DNA from: Paracoccaceae bacterium
GTDB taxonomy: Bacteria; Pseudomonadota; Alphaproteobacteria; Rhodobacterales; Rhodobacteraceae
DNA: 7,638 bases
NCBI GenBank assembly: GCA_007119835.1
Contig: SKOX01000260.1
Span: 1 to 7,638, forward strand
Direction of reading: 5' to 3'
Shown here: in pieces, positions 1 through 7,278 of the stretch
How the letters are laid out: each line of letters starts with the position of its first letter
Numbering within the stretch: position 1 is the stretch's first letter
Notes under the pieces: generated by a model
The model's database searches: none
The model's input: the letters and a program-made list of their open reading frames with translations, nothing else
Told to the model about the DNA's origin: nothing
Translations under genes and position numbers: made by a program

Positions 1-1224
1 ACCGTGAACAACGGCGACATGATCCGCATGCAGGGGCTGAGCGCCGAGTTCGAGGCCGCCAACCCCGACATCACGCTGAACTGGGTGATTCTCGAGGAGA
101 ACATCCTGCGCCAGCGGGTCACCACCGACATCGCCACACGCGGCGGCCAGTATGACGTCATGACGATCGGGACCTACGAGGTGCCGATCTGGGCGAACCA
201 GGGCTGGCTGCTGCCGCTCGATTTCGACGAGGACTACGACGTCGACGACCTGATCGGGCCGATCCGCGACGGGCTGTCGGTGGACGGCACGCTCTTCGCG
301 GCGCCGTTCTACGGCGAGAGCTCGTTCACGATGTACCGCACCGATCTCTTCGAGGAGGCGGGGCTCGAGATGCCCGAGGAGCCGAGCTGGGAATTCATCG
401 ACGAGGCGGCGCGCGAGATCCACGATCCCGACAACGAGATCTACGGCATCTGCCTGCGCGGCAAGCCGGGGTGGGGCGAGAATACCGCCTTCATCACGAC
501 GCTGGCCAATTCCTTCGGCGCGCGCTGGTTCGACGAGGACTGGAACCCCCAGTTCGACACCGAGGCGTGGCGCGAGGCGATGGACTTCTACGTGTCGCTC
601 GTGCGTGAAGCCGGCCCTCCGGGCGCGCCGTCGAACGGCTTCAACGAGAACCTGGCGCTGTTCCAGACCGGCCGCTGCGGCATGTGGATCGACGCCACCG
701 TGGCCGGCTCCTTTGTGACCAACGAGGACGAAAGTCAGGTCGCCGATCATGTCGGCTTCGCGATGGCGCCGGACCGCGGCCACGACGTCCGGGCCAACTG
801 GCTCTGGGCCTGGAGCCTCGCGATCCCGGCGGGTACGGCGAACGCGGACGCTGCCCAGCGCTTCATCGAGTGGGCGACCTCGAAGGAGTACCTCGACCTC
901 GTCGCCGAGCGCGAAGGCATCGCCAACGTGCCGCCGGGCACCCGCCGTTCGCTCTACGAGGACGAGGCGTATCTCGAGGCGGCGCCCTTCGCCGACCTGA
1001 CGCTCCGCTCGATCGAGGCGGCCGACCCGACCCAGCCGACGGTCGATCCGGTGCCCTATACCGGCGTGCAGTTCGTGGCGATCCCGGAGTTCCAGGCGCT
1101 CGGCACCGCGGTCGGGCAGCAGTTCTCTGCGGCGCTCGCCGGGCAGACGACCGTCGAGCAGGCGCTGCAGCAGGCCCAGACCCTCGCCGAGCGCGAGATG
1201 CGCCGCGGCGGCTACCTGGACTGA
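1..1224 (+). CDS. smoE: Polyol ABC transporter substrate-binding protein SmoE (5' end missing)
   Basis: This is the extracellular (periplasmic) solute-binding protein of a CUT1-type ABC importer for hexitols such as sorbitol and mannitol. It captures the polyol and delivers it to the SmoF/SmoG permease. The frame is open from base 1 to the TGA at 1222-1224, giving 407 visible residues. The signal peptide and roughly the first 25-30 residues lie outside the window; the GTG at base 4 is an internal valine codon, not the start. From memory of the SmoE family, conserved stretches include VNNGDMIRMQGL at the visible N-terminus, TTDIATRGGQYDVMTIGTYE, PFYGESSFTMYRTDLF, NGFNENLALFQ, CGMWIDATVA, GNWLWAWSLAIPAG-like ANWLWAWSLAIPAG, and PYTGVQFVAIPEFQ near the C-terminus. 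The family ends in a REM.R.GY motif, matched here by REMRRGGYLD, so the C-terminus is complete. It is followed by the permease genes. The exact ligand cannot be read from sequence; sorbitol/mannitol is inferred from the dehydrogenases downstream. Confidence 0.95.
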   Translation, partial: TVNNGDMIRMQGLSAEFEAANPDITLNWVILEENILRQRVTTDIATRGGQYDVMTIGTYEVPIWANQGWLLPLDFDEDYDVDDLIGPIRDGLSVDGTLFAAPFYGESSFTMYRTDLFEEAGLEMPEEPSWEFIDEAAREIHDPDNEIYGICLRGKPGWGENTAFITTLANSFGARWFDEDWNPQFDTEAWREAMDFYVSLVREAGPPGAPSNGFNENLALFQTGRCGMWIDATVAGSFVTNEDESQVADHVGFAMAPDRGHDVRANWLWAWSLAIPAGTANADAAQRFIEWATSKEYLDLVAEREGIANVPPGTRRSLYEDEAYLEAAPFADLTLRSIEAADPTQPTVDPVPYTGVQFVAIPEFQALGTAVGQQFSAALAGQTTVEQALQQAQTLAEREMRRGGYLD

Positions 1225-1237
1225 CCGCGGTGTGACC

Positions 1238-1260
1238 GGCCGGCCCGTTCCGGGCCGGCC
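1238..1260 (+). other. Perfect 10-bp GC hairpin in the smoE-smoF gap (possible mRNA stabiliser or attenuator)
   Basis: The arm GGCCGGCCCG (1238-1247) is followed by a TTC loop (1248-1250) and its exact reverse complement CGGGCCGGCC (1251-1260). It starts 13 nt after the smoE stop and ends 23 nt before the smoF start. There is no T-run after the stem (the next bases are CCCTGCC), so it does not look like a standard intrinsic terminator. In many ABC-importer operons (malE-malF is the textbook case) a stable stem after the binding-protein gene protects the upstream mRNA from 3' exonucleases, so the binding protein is made in excess over the permeases. That role is inferred here; the stem itself is seen directly. 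The 59-bp gap is also the largest intergenic space within the intact operon. Confidence 0.7.
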
Positions 1261-1283
1261 CCCTGCCTTCGGGATGCTCGACC

Positions 1284-2156
1284 ATGGCCACGGCCCAGAC
1301 GCGCGCGGCGGCGCGGCTGATGGCGGCGCCTGCCGTCCTCCTGCTGCTTGCCTGGATGGTCATTCCGCTCGGGATGACGCTCTACTTCTCGACCCTGCGC
1401 TACAACCTCCTGATGCCCGGCATGGAGGTCTTCGTCGGGTTCGAGAACTACGAGTTCTTCGTCACCGACCCGGCCTTCTGGATCGCCTTCCAGAACACGC
1501 TGGTGATGGTGGGCTCGATCCTCGTCATCACCGTGGGCGGCGGCATCCTGCTGGCGCTGCTGCTCGACCAGCCGATCTGGGGGCAGGGCGTGGTGCGGCT
1601 GATGGTCATCGCGCCCTTCTTCGTGATGCCGGTGGTCTCGGCGCTGGTCTGGAAGAACCTGCTGATGCATCCCGTCAACGGGCTCTTCGCGTGGCTGGCG
1701 CGGTCCGCGGGGTTCACGCCGATCGACTGGCTGTCGCAGGTGCCGCTTTTGTCGATCATCATGATCGTGAGCTGGCAGTGGCTGCCGTTCGCGACGCTGA
1801 TCCTGCTCACGGCGCTGCAGTCGCTCGACCGCGAGCAGCAGGAGGCGGCCGAGATGGACGGGGCGGGGCCGGGGTCGCGTTTCTGGTACCTGACGCTGCC
1901 CCACCTGTCGCGGGCGATCACAGTCGTCATCCTGATCCAGACGATCTTCCTGCTGTCGGTCTTCGCCGAGATCCTGGTCACGACGGGCGGCGGGCCCGGT
2001 AACGCGACGACGACGATCACCTATCTCGTCTACGTCCAGGCGCTGCTGCAGTTCGACGTGGGCGGGGCGTCCGCGGGCGGGGTCATCGCCATCATCCTGG
2101 CCAACATCGTCGCGATCTTCCTGATCCGGTCGATCGGCCGCAACCTGGACCGCTAG
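1284..2156 (+). CDS. smoF: Polyol ABC transporter permease SmoF (MalF-like)
   Basis: Inner-membrane permease, one half of the translocation channel of the polyol importer, pairing with SmoG. The protein has 290 residues, typical of CUT1 permeases. I see about six hydrophobic segments, near residues 13-35, 71-94, 103-125, 151-175, 207-230 and 261-283. The cytoplasmic EAA loop that docks on the ATPase is EAAEMDGAGPGSRFWYLTLP, starting at E187, with the conserved EAA...G core. A GGGPGNATTTITYLVY stretch near 235-250 is characteristic of MalF-type sugar permeases. The ATG at 1284 is preferred because the next residues (MATAQTRAAARLMAAPA) match the usual short basic N-terminus before the first membrane segment. 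The ribosome site is weak (CGGGA, 9 nt upstream), and an ATG at 1274 is out of frame. It follows smoE after the hairpin gap and ends 4 nt before smoG. Confidence 0.95.
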   Translation: MATAQTRAAARLMAAPAVLLLLAWMVIPLGMTLYFSTLRYNLLMPGMEVFVGFENYEFFVTDPAFWIAFQNTLVMVGSILVITVGGGILLALLLDQPIWGQGVVRLMVIAPFFVMPVVSALVWKNLLMHPVNGLFAWLARSAGFTPIDWLSQVPLLSIIMIVSWQWLPFATLILLTALQSLDREQQEAAEMDGAGPGSRFWYLTLPHLSRAITVVILIQTIFLLSVFAEILVTTGGGPGNATTTITYLVYVQALLQFDVGGASAGGVIAIILANIVAIFLIRSIGRNLDR

Positions 2157-2160
2157 CGCC

Positions 2161-2991
2161 ATGGCCCGCACCGTCTCCGCCCCGCGCAAGACCGCCATGA
2201 CGATCGTGGCCTGGCTCGTCGGCGCGCTGATCTTCTTTCCCGTGTTCTGGACGGTGCTGACGAGCTTCAAGACCGAGCTCGAGGCAATCTCGACGCCGCC
2301 CGCGCTGATCGACTTCGCGTGGACGACGGAGAACTACCGGGTGGTCAACACCCGGTCGAACTATCCGCTGCATGCGATGAACTCGGTGGTCATCGCGCTC
2401 GGCTCGACGCTGCTGGGGCTCCTGATCGCCATTCCGGCGGCCTGGGCCTTCGCCTTCAGCCCGGGGCGGCGCACGAAGGACGTGCTGCTCTGGATGCTGT
2501 CGACCAAGATGCTGCCGGCGGTGGGCGTGCTGGTGCCGATCTACCTGATCTTCCGGGATTACGGGCTGCTCGACACCCGGACGGGGCTGGTGATCGTGCT
2601 GACGATGATCAACCTGCCGATCATCGTGTGGATGCTCTACACCTACTTCCGCGAGATCCCCGGCGACATCCTCGAGGCGGCGCGGATGGACGGGGCGAGC
2701 CTGCCGAAGGAGGTGATCTACGTGCTGCTGCCGATGGCGGTGCCGGGGATCGCCTCGACGATGCTGCTCAACATCATCCTGGCGTGGAACGAGGCGTTCT
2801 GGACGCTGAACCTTACGGCGGCGCGCGCCGCGCCGCTCACCGCGTTCATCGCGGCCTATTCGAGCCCGGAGGGGCTGTTCTGGGCGAAGCTGTCGGCGGC
2901 CTCGACCATGGCGATCGCGCCGATCCTGATCATGGGCTGGTTCAGCCAGAAGCAGCTCGTCCGCGGCCTGACCTTCGGCGCCGTGAAGTAG
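2161..2991 (+). CDS. smoG: Polyol ABC transporter permease SmoG (MalG-like)
   Basis: Second inner-membrane permease of the polyol importer, partner of SmoF. It has 276 residues, normal for MalG-type subunits. Hydrophobic segments are seen near residues 13-34, 73-99, 108-130, 142-162, 192-213 and 243-262. The periplasmic start of the protein holds FFPVFWTVLTSFKTE, a common feature of this family. The EAA docking loop begins at E172 (EAARMDGASLPKEVIYVLLP). The C-terminus, FSQKQLVRGLTFGAVK, is the usual MalG-like ending. The ATG lies 4 nt after the smoF stop with no convincing Shine-Dalgarno, so translation is probably coupled to smoF. The end of the gene contains the ribosome site of smoK. Confidence 0.95.
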   Translation: MARTVSAPRKTAMTIVAWLVGALIFFPVFWTVLTSFKTELEAISTPPALIDFAWTTENYRVVNTRSNYPLHAMNSVVIALGSTLLGLLIAIPAAWAFAFSPGRRTKDVLLWMLSTKMLPAVGVLVPIYLIFRDYGLLDTRTGLVIVLTMINLPIIVWMLYTYFREIPGDILEAARMDGASLPKEVIYVLLPMAVPGIASTMLLNIILAWNEAFWTLNLTAARAAPLTAFIAAYSSPEGLFWAKLSAASTMAIAPILIMGWFSQKQLVRGLTFGAVK

Positions 2992-2995
2992 GAGG
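2990..2995 (+). promoter_or_regulatory. Ribosome binding site for smoK, overlapping the smoG stop
   Basis: A full AGGAGG lies 5 nt before the smoK ATG, and its first two bases belong to the TAG stop of smoG (2989-2991). It is the best Shine-Dalgarno match in the operon, in contrast to the weak sites before smoF and smoG. This fits re-initiation on smoK as smoG translation ends. Confidence 0.75.
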
Positions 2996-3000
2996 CAGGC

Positions 3001-3999
3001 ATGGGCAAGATCGAGCTGCGGGCGGTGCGCAAGGCCTTCGAGGCGACGGAGGTGATCCCCGACCTCGATCTCGACATCGAGGACGGCGAGTTCGCGGTCT
3101 TCGTCGGGCCGTCGGGCTGCGGCAAGTCGACGCTGCTGCGGCTGATCGCGGGGCTCGAGGACGTGACCAGCGGGCGGATCGACATCGACGGGCGGGACAT
3201 GACCCGCGTGGCGCCGGCCAAGCGCAAGCTCGCCATGGTTTTCCAGTCCTACGCGCTCTACCCGCACATGACGGTGCGGCGGAACATCGGCTTCCCGCTC
3301 AAGATGGCGGGGCTGGACCGGGCGGCGATCGACCGCAAGGTCGAGGACGCCGCGCGGATCCTGAACCTCACGCCCTATCTCGAGCGGCGGCCGGGCGAGC
3401 TTTCGGGCGGCCAGCGTCAGCGGGTGGCGATCGGGCGGGCGATCGTGCGCGAGCCGGCGGCGTTCCTGTTCGACGAGCCGCTCTCGAACCTCGACGCGGC
3501 ACTCAGGGTGAACATGCGGCTCGAGATCTCGGAACTGCACCAGAAGCTCGGGACCACGATGGTCTATGTCACCCACGACCAGGTCGAGGCGATGACCATG
3601 GCCGACAAGATCGTGGTGCTGAACGCAGGCCGGATCGAGCAGGTCGGAAGCCCGATCGAGCTCTACTCGCGGCCCGCCAACCGCTTCGTCGCCGCCTTCA
3701 TCGGCAGCCCGAAGATGAACCTGATCGACGGGCGCGAGGCGGAGCGGCAGGGCGCGGCGGCGATCGGCGTCCGGCCGGAGCACATCCGGGTGAGCCGCGA
3801 CGAGGGCGCGTGGAAGGGCACGGTGACGGTGGTCGAGCATCTCGGCTCCGACACCTTCCTCCATGTCGACGTACCCGGCGTGACGTCGATCAACGCGCGG
3901 ACGCCCGGCGAATACGGCATCAAGCCCGGCGAGCCGGTCTGGCTCACGCCTGAGGAAGGGCGCATCCACAGGTTCGACAGGGAGGGGCGGGCGCTATGA
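3001..3999 (+). CDS. smoK: Polyol ABC transporter ATP-binding protein SmoK (MalK-like)
   Basis: Cytoplasmic ATPase that drives the SmoFG permease. All nucleotide-binding motifs are intact in the 332-residue protein: Walker [10 protein letters not shown] (36-44), Q-loop glutamine Q82 in [13 protein letters not shown], signature LSGGQ (134-138), Walker B FLFDEP with catalytic glutamate E159, D-loop SNLD (162-165) and switch histidine H192. Residues from about 230 form the C-terminal regulatory (TOBE/MOI-type) domain of CUT1 ATPases, recognised by [21 protein letters not shown] and [10 protein letters not shown]. Length is normal for the family. The start has a strong ribosome site. The stop overlaps the smoS start as ATGA. 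SmoK-type ATPases may energise more than one CUT1 importer; specificity for this transporter is inferred from position. Confidence 0.96.
   Translation: MGKIELRAVRKAFEATEVIPDLDLDIEDGEFAVFVGPSGCGKSTLLRLIAGLEDVTSGRIDIDGRDMTRVAPAKRKLAMVFQSYALYPHMTVRRNIGFPLKMAGLDRAAIDRKVEDAARILNLTPYLERRPGELSGGQRQRVAIGRAIVREPAAFLFDEPLSNLDAALRVNMRLEISELHQKLGTTMVYVTHDQVEAMTMADKIVVLNAGRIEQVGSPIELYSRPANRFVAAFIGSPKMNLIDGREAERQGAAAIGVRPEHIRVSRDEGAWKGTVTVVEHLGSDTFLHVDVPGVTSINARTPGEYGIKPGEPVWLTPEEGRIHRFDREGRAL
3981..3985 (+). promoter_or_regulatory. Ribosome binding site for smoS inside the smoK 3' end
   Basis: The purine run AGGGAGGGG (3979-3987) contains GGAGG 10 nt before the smoS ATG at 3996. It supports that start, whose first base lies inside the last codons of smoK (ATGA overlap). 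Confidence 0.65.
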
Positions 4000-4766
4000 G
4001 GCGGCTCGAGGGCAAGTCGGCGCTGATCACTGGCGCGGCGCGGGGGATCGGCGCGGCCTTCGCGCGGGCCTACGCGGCGGAGGGCGCGACCGTCGCGATC
4101 GGCGACATCGACATGGCAAGGGCGGAGGCGACGGCGGCGGAGATCGCGGGCGCCTACGCGGTACGGCTCGACGTGACGGACCAGGCCTCGATCGAGGCGG
4201 GCGTGGCGGCGGTGGCCGAGCGCGCGGGAAGGCTCGACATCCTGATCAACAACGCCGCGGTCTTCGACGCAGCACCCATCGTCGAGATCACGCGGGAGAG
4301 CTACGAGCGGCTGTTCGCGATCAACGTTGCCGGCACGCTCTTCACGCTGCAGGCCGCGGCCCGGCAGCTGATCGCGCAAGGCGAGGGCGGCAAGATCATC
4401 AACATGGCGTCCCAGGCGGGTCGCCGCGGCGAGGCGCTGGTCGCGGTCTACTGCGCGACCAAGGCGGCGGTGATCTCGATCACCCAGTCGGCCGGGCTCG
4501 ACCTGATCAAGCACGGGATCAACGTCAACGCCATCGCGCCGGGCGTGGTCGAGGGCGAGCACTGGGAGGGGGTCGACGCGCTCTTCGCCAAGCACGAGAA
4601 CCGGCCGCGCGGCGAGAAGAAGCGCCTGGTCGGCGAGGCCGTGCCCTACGGCCGGATGGGCCGGGCGGAGGACCTCACCGGCATAGCGATCTTCCTCGCC
4701 ACGTCCGAGGCCGACTACATCGTCGCGCAGACCTACAACGTCGACGGCGGGAACTGGATGAGCTGA
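3996..4766 (+). CDS. smoS: Sorbitol (glucitol) dehydrogenase SmoS, SDR family
   Basis: NAD-dependent short-chain dehydrogenase that would oxidise D-sorbitol to D-fructose; enzymes of this family also take galactitol to D-tagatose. The 256-residue length is that of classical SDRs. Visible motifs are the cofactor loop TGAARGIG (12-19), an acidic D37 at the end of the second strand (favours NAD over NADP), NNAA (85-88), and the catalytic set N110, S139, Y152 and K156 in YCATK. The segment after PGVVEGEHW (183-190) through the substrate loop to [11 protein letters not shown] and the C-terminal [10 protein letters not shown] match the sorbitol/galactitol dehydrogenase subgroup as I remember it. 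The start overlaps the smoK stop by 4 nt, and mtlK begins 5 nt after its stop, so it sits between the transporter and the second polyol dehydrogenase. Other polyols are possible substrates. Confidence 0.93.
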   Translation: MRRLEGKSALITGAARGIGAAFARAYAAEGATVAIGDIDMARAEATAAEIAGAYAVRLDVTDQASIEAGVAAVAERAGRLDILINNAAVFDAAPIVEITRESYERLFAINVAGTLFTLQAAARQLIAQGEGGKIINMASQAGRRGEALVAVYCATKAAVISITQSAGLDLIKHGINVNAIAPGVVEGEHWEGVDALFAKHENRPRGEKKRLVGEAVPYGRMGRAEDLTGIAIFLATSEADYIVAQTYNVDGGNWMS

Positions 4767-4771
4767 AGGCC

Positions 4772-6247
4772 ATGGCGGTGAACCTCTCCCTCTCGACCCT
4801 CGGCACGCTGCCCGCGGAAGTCGGCCGCCCCGGTTACGGCCGCGCGGCGCTCAGCCCCGGCATCGTCCATTTCGGCGTCGGCAACTTCCACCGCGCGCAC
4901 ATGGCCTGGTATCTCGACCGGCTGATGGACGAGGGGCGCGACCGCGACTGGGCCATCCTCGGCGCCGGCGTGATGGCGGGCGACCGGCGGATGCGCGACG
5001 CGCTCGAGCCCCAGGACTGGCTTTCGACCGTCGTCACCCAGTCGGCCGCGCGCTCTGAGGCGCGGGTCGTCGGGCCGATGATCGGCTTCCTGCCGGTGGG
5101 CGAGCCCGACGCGATCCACGAGGCCCTGACCCACCCCGGCATCCGTATCGTGTCGCTGACCGTCACCGAAGGCGGCTATTTCGTCGACGCCGAGACCGGG
5201 CTGTTCGACGCAACCCACCCGCTGATCGCCGCCGACGCCGGTGCGCCGCACGCCCCGCGCACGGTCTTCGGCCACATGCTCCGGGCGCTCGCGGCGCGTC
5301 GGGCGGCGGGCGTGCCGGCCTTCACCGTGCTGTCGTGCGACAACGTCCCCCACAACGGCGACGTGACGCGCGCGGCGCTGGCCGGGCTTGCCGGGCTGTT
5401 CGACCAGGATCTCGCGGCGTGGTTGCGGGCCGAAGTCGCCTGCCCGAACGGCATGGTGGACCGGATCGCGCCCGCGACCGGCGCGCGCGAGCGCCGGATC
5501 CTGCGCGAGGAATTCGGCGTCGAGGACGCCTGGCCGGTCTTCTGCGAGGACTTCGCCCAGTGGGTGCTCGAGGACCGCTTTCCCGCGGGCCGCCCGGCGC
5601 TCGAGCGGGTGGGCGTCACCTTCGTCGAGGACGTGACGCCGTTCGAGACCATGAAGATCCGCATCCTGAACGGCGGGCACGCGGTGATCGCCTATCCCTC
5701 CGGGCTGATGGACATCGAGTTCGTGCACGAGGCGATGGCGCATCCGCTGGTCGCGGGCTTCCTCGACCGGGTGGAGCGCGAGGAGATCCTGCCGGTGGTG
5801 CCGCCGGTGCCGGGCACCGACCTCGAGGCCTATCTCGCGAAGATCGTCGAGCGGTTCTCCAATCCCAAGATCGGCGACACCGCCCGCCGGCTTTGCTTCG
5901 ACGGCTCGAACCGCCAGCCGAAGTTCATCGTGCCGACCGTTGCCGACCGCCTGGCGGGCGGCGGCGGGGTCGAGGGGCTGGCGCTCGCCTCCGCGCTGTG
6001 GTGCCGCTACTGCGCCGGGACGACCGACGGCGGTCGGAAGATCGCGCCGAACGACCCTGCCTGGGACGCGCTGAAGCTCCGGGCGGCCGAGGCGCGGCGC
6101 GACCCGCTCGCCTGGCTCGCGATGCGCGAGGTCTATGGCGTCGTCGCCGACGCCGCGCCGTTCCGCGAGGCCTTCGCCCGGCACCTGGCGGCGCTCTGGC
6201 GCGACGGGACCGAGGCGGTGCTCCGGGGCTACCTCCGCGCGCCATGA
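4772..6247 (+). CDS. mtlK: Mannitol 2-dehydrogenase MtlK, polyol-specific long-chain dehydrogenase
   Basis: Cytoplasmic NAD-dependent enzyme that would oxidise D-mannitol to D-fructose and, in this family, often D-arabitol to D-xylulose. The 491 residues carry the N-terminal nucleotide-binding motif FGVGNFHRAH (34-43) and the family signature KIRILNGGH. The expected catalytic and binding residues are N191 (SCDNVPHNG), D230 (NGMVDRI), K295, N300, H303 and R373. These fall at the positions I recall for the Pseudomonas fluorescens enzyme, and no zinc site is expected. By my own alignment from memory, the Glu-Asp pair that makes that enzyme prefer NAD is Gly70-Asp71 here; the key Asp is kept. The ATG at 4772 sits 5 nt after smoS with GAAGG very close (2 nt), so a GTG at 4778 is a possible alternative start. 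The stop overlaps the HAD gene as ATGA. Confidence 0.95.
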   Translation: MAVNLSLSTLGTLPAEVGRPGYGRAALSPGIVHFGVGNFHRAHMAWYLDRLMDEGRDRDWAILGAGVMAGDRRMRDALEPQDWLSTVVTQSAARSEARVVGPMIGFLPVGEPDAIHEALTHPGIRIVSLTVTEGGYFVDAETGLFDATHPLIAADAGAPHAPRTVFGHMLRALAARRAAGVPAFTVLSCDNVPHNGDVTRAALAGLAGLFDQDLAAWLRAEVACPNGMVDRIAPATGARERRILREEFGVEDAWPVFCEDFAQWVLEDRFPAGRPALERVGVTFVEDVTPFETMKIRILNGGHAVIAYPSGLMDIEFVHEAMAHPLVAGFLDRVEREEILPVVPPVPGTDLEAYLAKIVERFSNPKIGDTARRLCFDGSNRQPKFIVPTVADRLAGGGGVEGLALASALWCRYCAGTTDGGRKIAPNDPAWDALKLRAAEARRDPLAWLAMREVYGVVADAAPFREAFARHLAALWRDGTEAVLRGYLRAP

Positions 6248-6909
6248 GGCCGGTGCCGCGCCTCGTGATCTTCGACTGCGACGGCGTGCTCGTCGACAGC
6301 GAGCCGATCGCGATGCGGGTGCTGATCGAGACGATCGCCGCCGCCGGCCTCGATCTCGCCGAGGCGGAGGGCTACGAGCGCCTGCTCGGGCGGAGCCTCG
6401 CCGACATCCGGGTCATCCTGCAGGGCGACTTCGGCCTTGTCCTCGACGACGTGGCGCTCGAGGGCATGCGCGCGCGTCTCTACGGGGCGTTCCGGGCCGA
6501 ACTCGCGCCGATGGCCGGCATCGCCGCCGTGCTGGAACGTCTGCCGGTGCCGTTCTGCGTCGCCTCCTCGAGCCAGCCCGAGCGCATCGAGGTGTCGCTG
6601 CGGGCGACGGGCCTCTGGCCGCACTTCGCGGGGCGGGTATTCTCGGCTACGATGGTCGCGCGCGGCAAGCCCGCGCCCGACCTGTTCCTGCTGGCGGCCG
6701 AGCGGTCGGGGTTTGCCCCTGCGGAGTGTCTGGTCGTGGAAGACAGCCCTGCGGGGATCGAGTCGGCATTGGCTGGAGGGATGAGCGTGGCAGGGTTTCT
6801 CGGCGGCACCCATGCGCGGCGGCCGGCGCACCGGGCGGCGGTGGCGGCGCGGCGGCCGCATCATCTGTTCGACGAGATGAGCGATCTCCTCACGATCCTG
6901 GCGCGCTGA
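6244..6909 (+). CDS. HAD-superfamily phosphatase (subfamily IA, beta-phosphoglucomutase-like)
   Basis: Predicted soluble phosphatase or phosphomutase of the haloacid dehalogenase superfamily, 221 residues. All four HAD motifs are intact: motif I DCDGVLVDSE with nucleophile D11 and general acid D13, motif II S108 in CVASSS, motif III K142 in GKPAPD, and motif IV E166-D167 in VVEDSPAGIE. A small helical cap lies between motifs I and II (about residues 20-95). The C-terminal GFLGGTH...LFDEM is typical of the sugar-phosphate branch. The ATG overlaps the mtlK stop by 4 nt and has no clear Shine-Dalgarno, so translation is probably coupled to mtlK. As I recall, a HAD gene often sits here in rhodobacterial polyol operons, but its substrate is not settled. 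Removal of a dead-end sugar or polyol phosphate is a guess from context. Confidence 0.9.
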   Translation: MRPVPRLVIFDCDGVLVDSEPIAMRVLIETIAAAGLDLAEAEGYERLLGRSLADIRVILQGDFGLVLDDVALEGMRARLYGAFRAELAPMAGIAAVLERLPVPFCVASSSQPERIEVSLRATGLWPHFAGRVFSATMVARGKPAPDLFLLAAERSGFAPAECLVVEDSPAGIESALAGGMSVAGFLGGTHARRPAHRAAVAARRPHHLFDEMSDLLTILAR

Positions 6910-6928
6910 CTGCCCGACGGGCGATCTC

Positions 6929-7125
6929 GTGGTGGCAGTGGACGCCAGGACGGCGCGCGCGCGGGTGTGCTCGACCTCGGCGGGCGGCTGCTCGGCCGGG
7001 CGGTCCGGCCGATCGCGCTGCGCCGGCCCGGCCCTGGCCGCGGCGAGTACGACGGCAAGGACATCTGGCGCGCGGTGGGCGACGCGGGCAGACGCGTTGC
7101 GCCTCCGTGGCATTGTCGGCCGGCG
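6929..7125 (+). pseudogene. Relic of an FGGY-family carbohydrate kinase (N-terminal fragment, frameshifted)
   Basis: No intact frame, but three adjoining pieces read as the start of an FGGY sugar kinase (the xylulokinase/ribulokinase group). Piece 1 (6929-6958) gives VVAVDARTAR, matching the family's VDxGT phosphate-binding opening, with the key glycine changed to arginine. Piece 2 (6961-7086), in another frame, gives AGVLDLGGRLLGR, RPIALRRPGPGRGEY and DGKDIWRAVGDA, matching the usual (R)AGVFD.dGRLL and DIWRAV blocks. Piece 3 (about 7088-7123), back in the first frame, gives ADALRLRGIVG. Family members run to about 500 residues; only about 65 can be traced, and the expected FDATCSLV-like block does not follow. 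It starts some 20 nt after the HAD gene, where a kinase would complete the operon. Paired sequencing indels could explain the frame changes but not the missing remainder. Confidence 0.7.
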
Positions 7126-7278
7126 ATGCGCCCGTGGGGAAGCGGAACCACGGCGCACGGCTTCACGTTGGACCGCCGGCTCCGGCAGCGGGCGATGTCA
7201 AGGACTTGAGGCGCTTGGTCGCCTTGCCGGGCCGGTGGGGCTGGGGCCGATGCCCGAACGAGAGGAGACGGCGACGAG
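7126..7278 (+). other. Intergenic tract with no recognisable gene
   Basis: Between the last traceable piece of the kinase relic and the PIN-domain start I see no conserved protein block in any frame, no tRNA-like fold and no clear terminator. Two + frames stay open across parts of it, but their translations are arginine-rich and low in recognisable motifs. It may be further decayed kinase DNA. No antitoxin-like gene with its own ribosome site could be made out ahead of the PIN gene. Confidence 0.5.
7262..7267 (+). promoter_or_regulatory. Ribosome binding site for the PIN-domain gene
   Basis: GAGGAG lies 11 nt before the ATG at 7279. The spacing is a little long but it supports this ATG, after which VRRVVVDTNVF gives the expected N-terminal strand of a PIN domain. 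Confidence 0.55.

Noticed and set aside
4..1224. GTG at base 4 as the start of the binding protein
   Set aside because: Residues before it are missing, there is no signal peptide, and family members have about 25-30 more residues upstream. It is an internal valine codon.
1238..1260. Intrinsic transcription terminator after smoE
   Set aside because: The stem is strong but no T-run follows, and the operon clearly continues, so full termination is unlikely. It is listed as a hairpin of uncertain role.
2319..3953. A 544-codon + frame spanning smoG and smoK
   Set aside because: Out of frame with both genes, rich in Arg/Gly/Asp, and without recognisable motifs; a frame shadow.
2092..3969. A 625-codon open frame on the - strand across smoF, smoG and smoK
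   Set aside because: Its translation is dominated by Arg, Asp, His and Pro with no motifs, as expected opposite GC-rich genes. The + strand there has three complete well-known proteins.
4733..6184. A 483-codon open frame on the - strand opposite mtlK
   Set aside because: Low-complexity Arg/Ala/Gly-rich translation without domains. MtlK on the + strand has all its catalytic residues.
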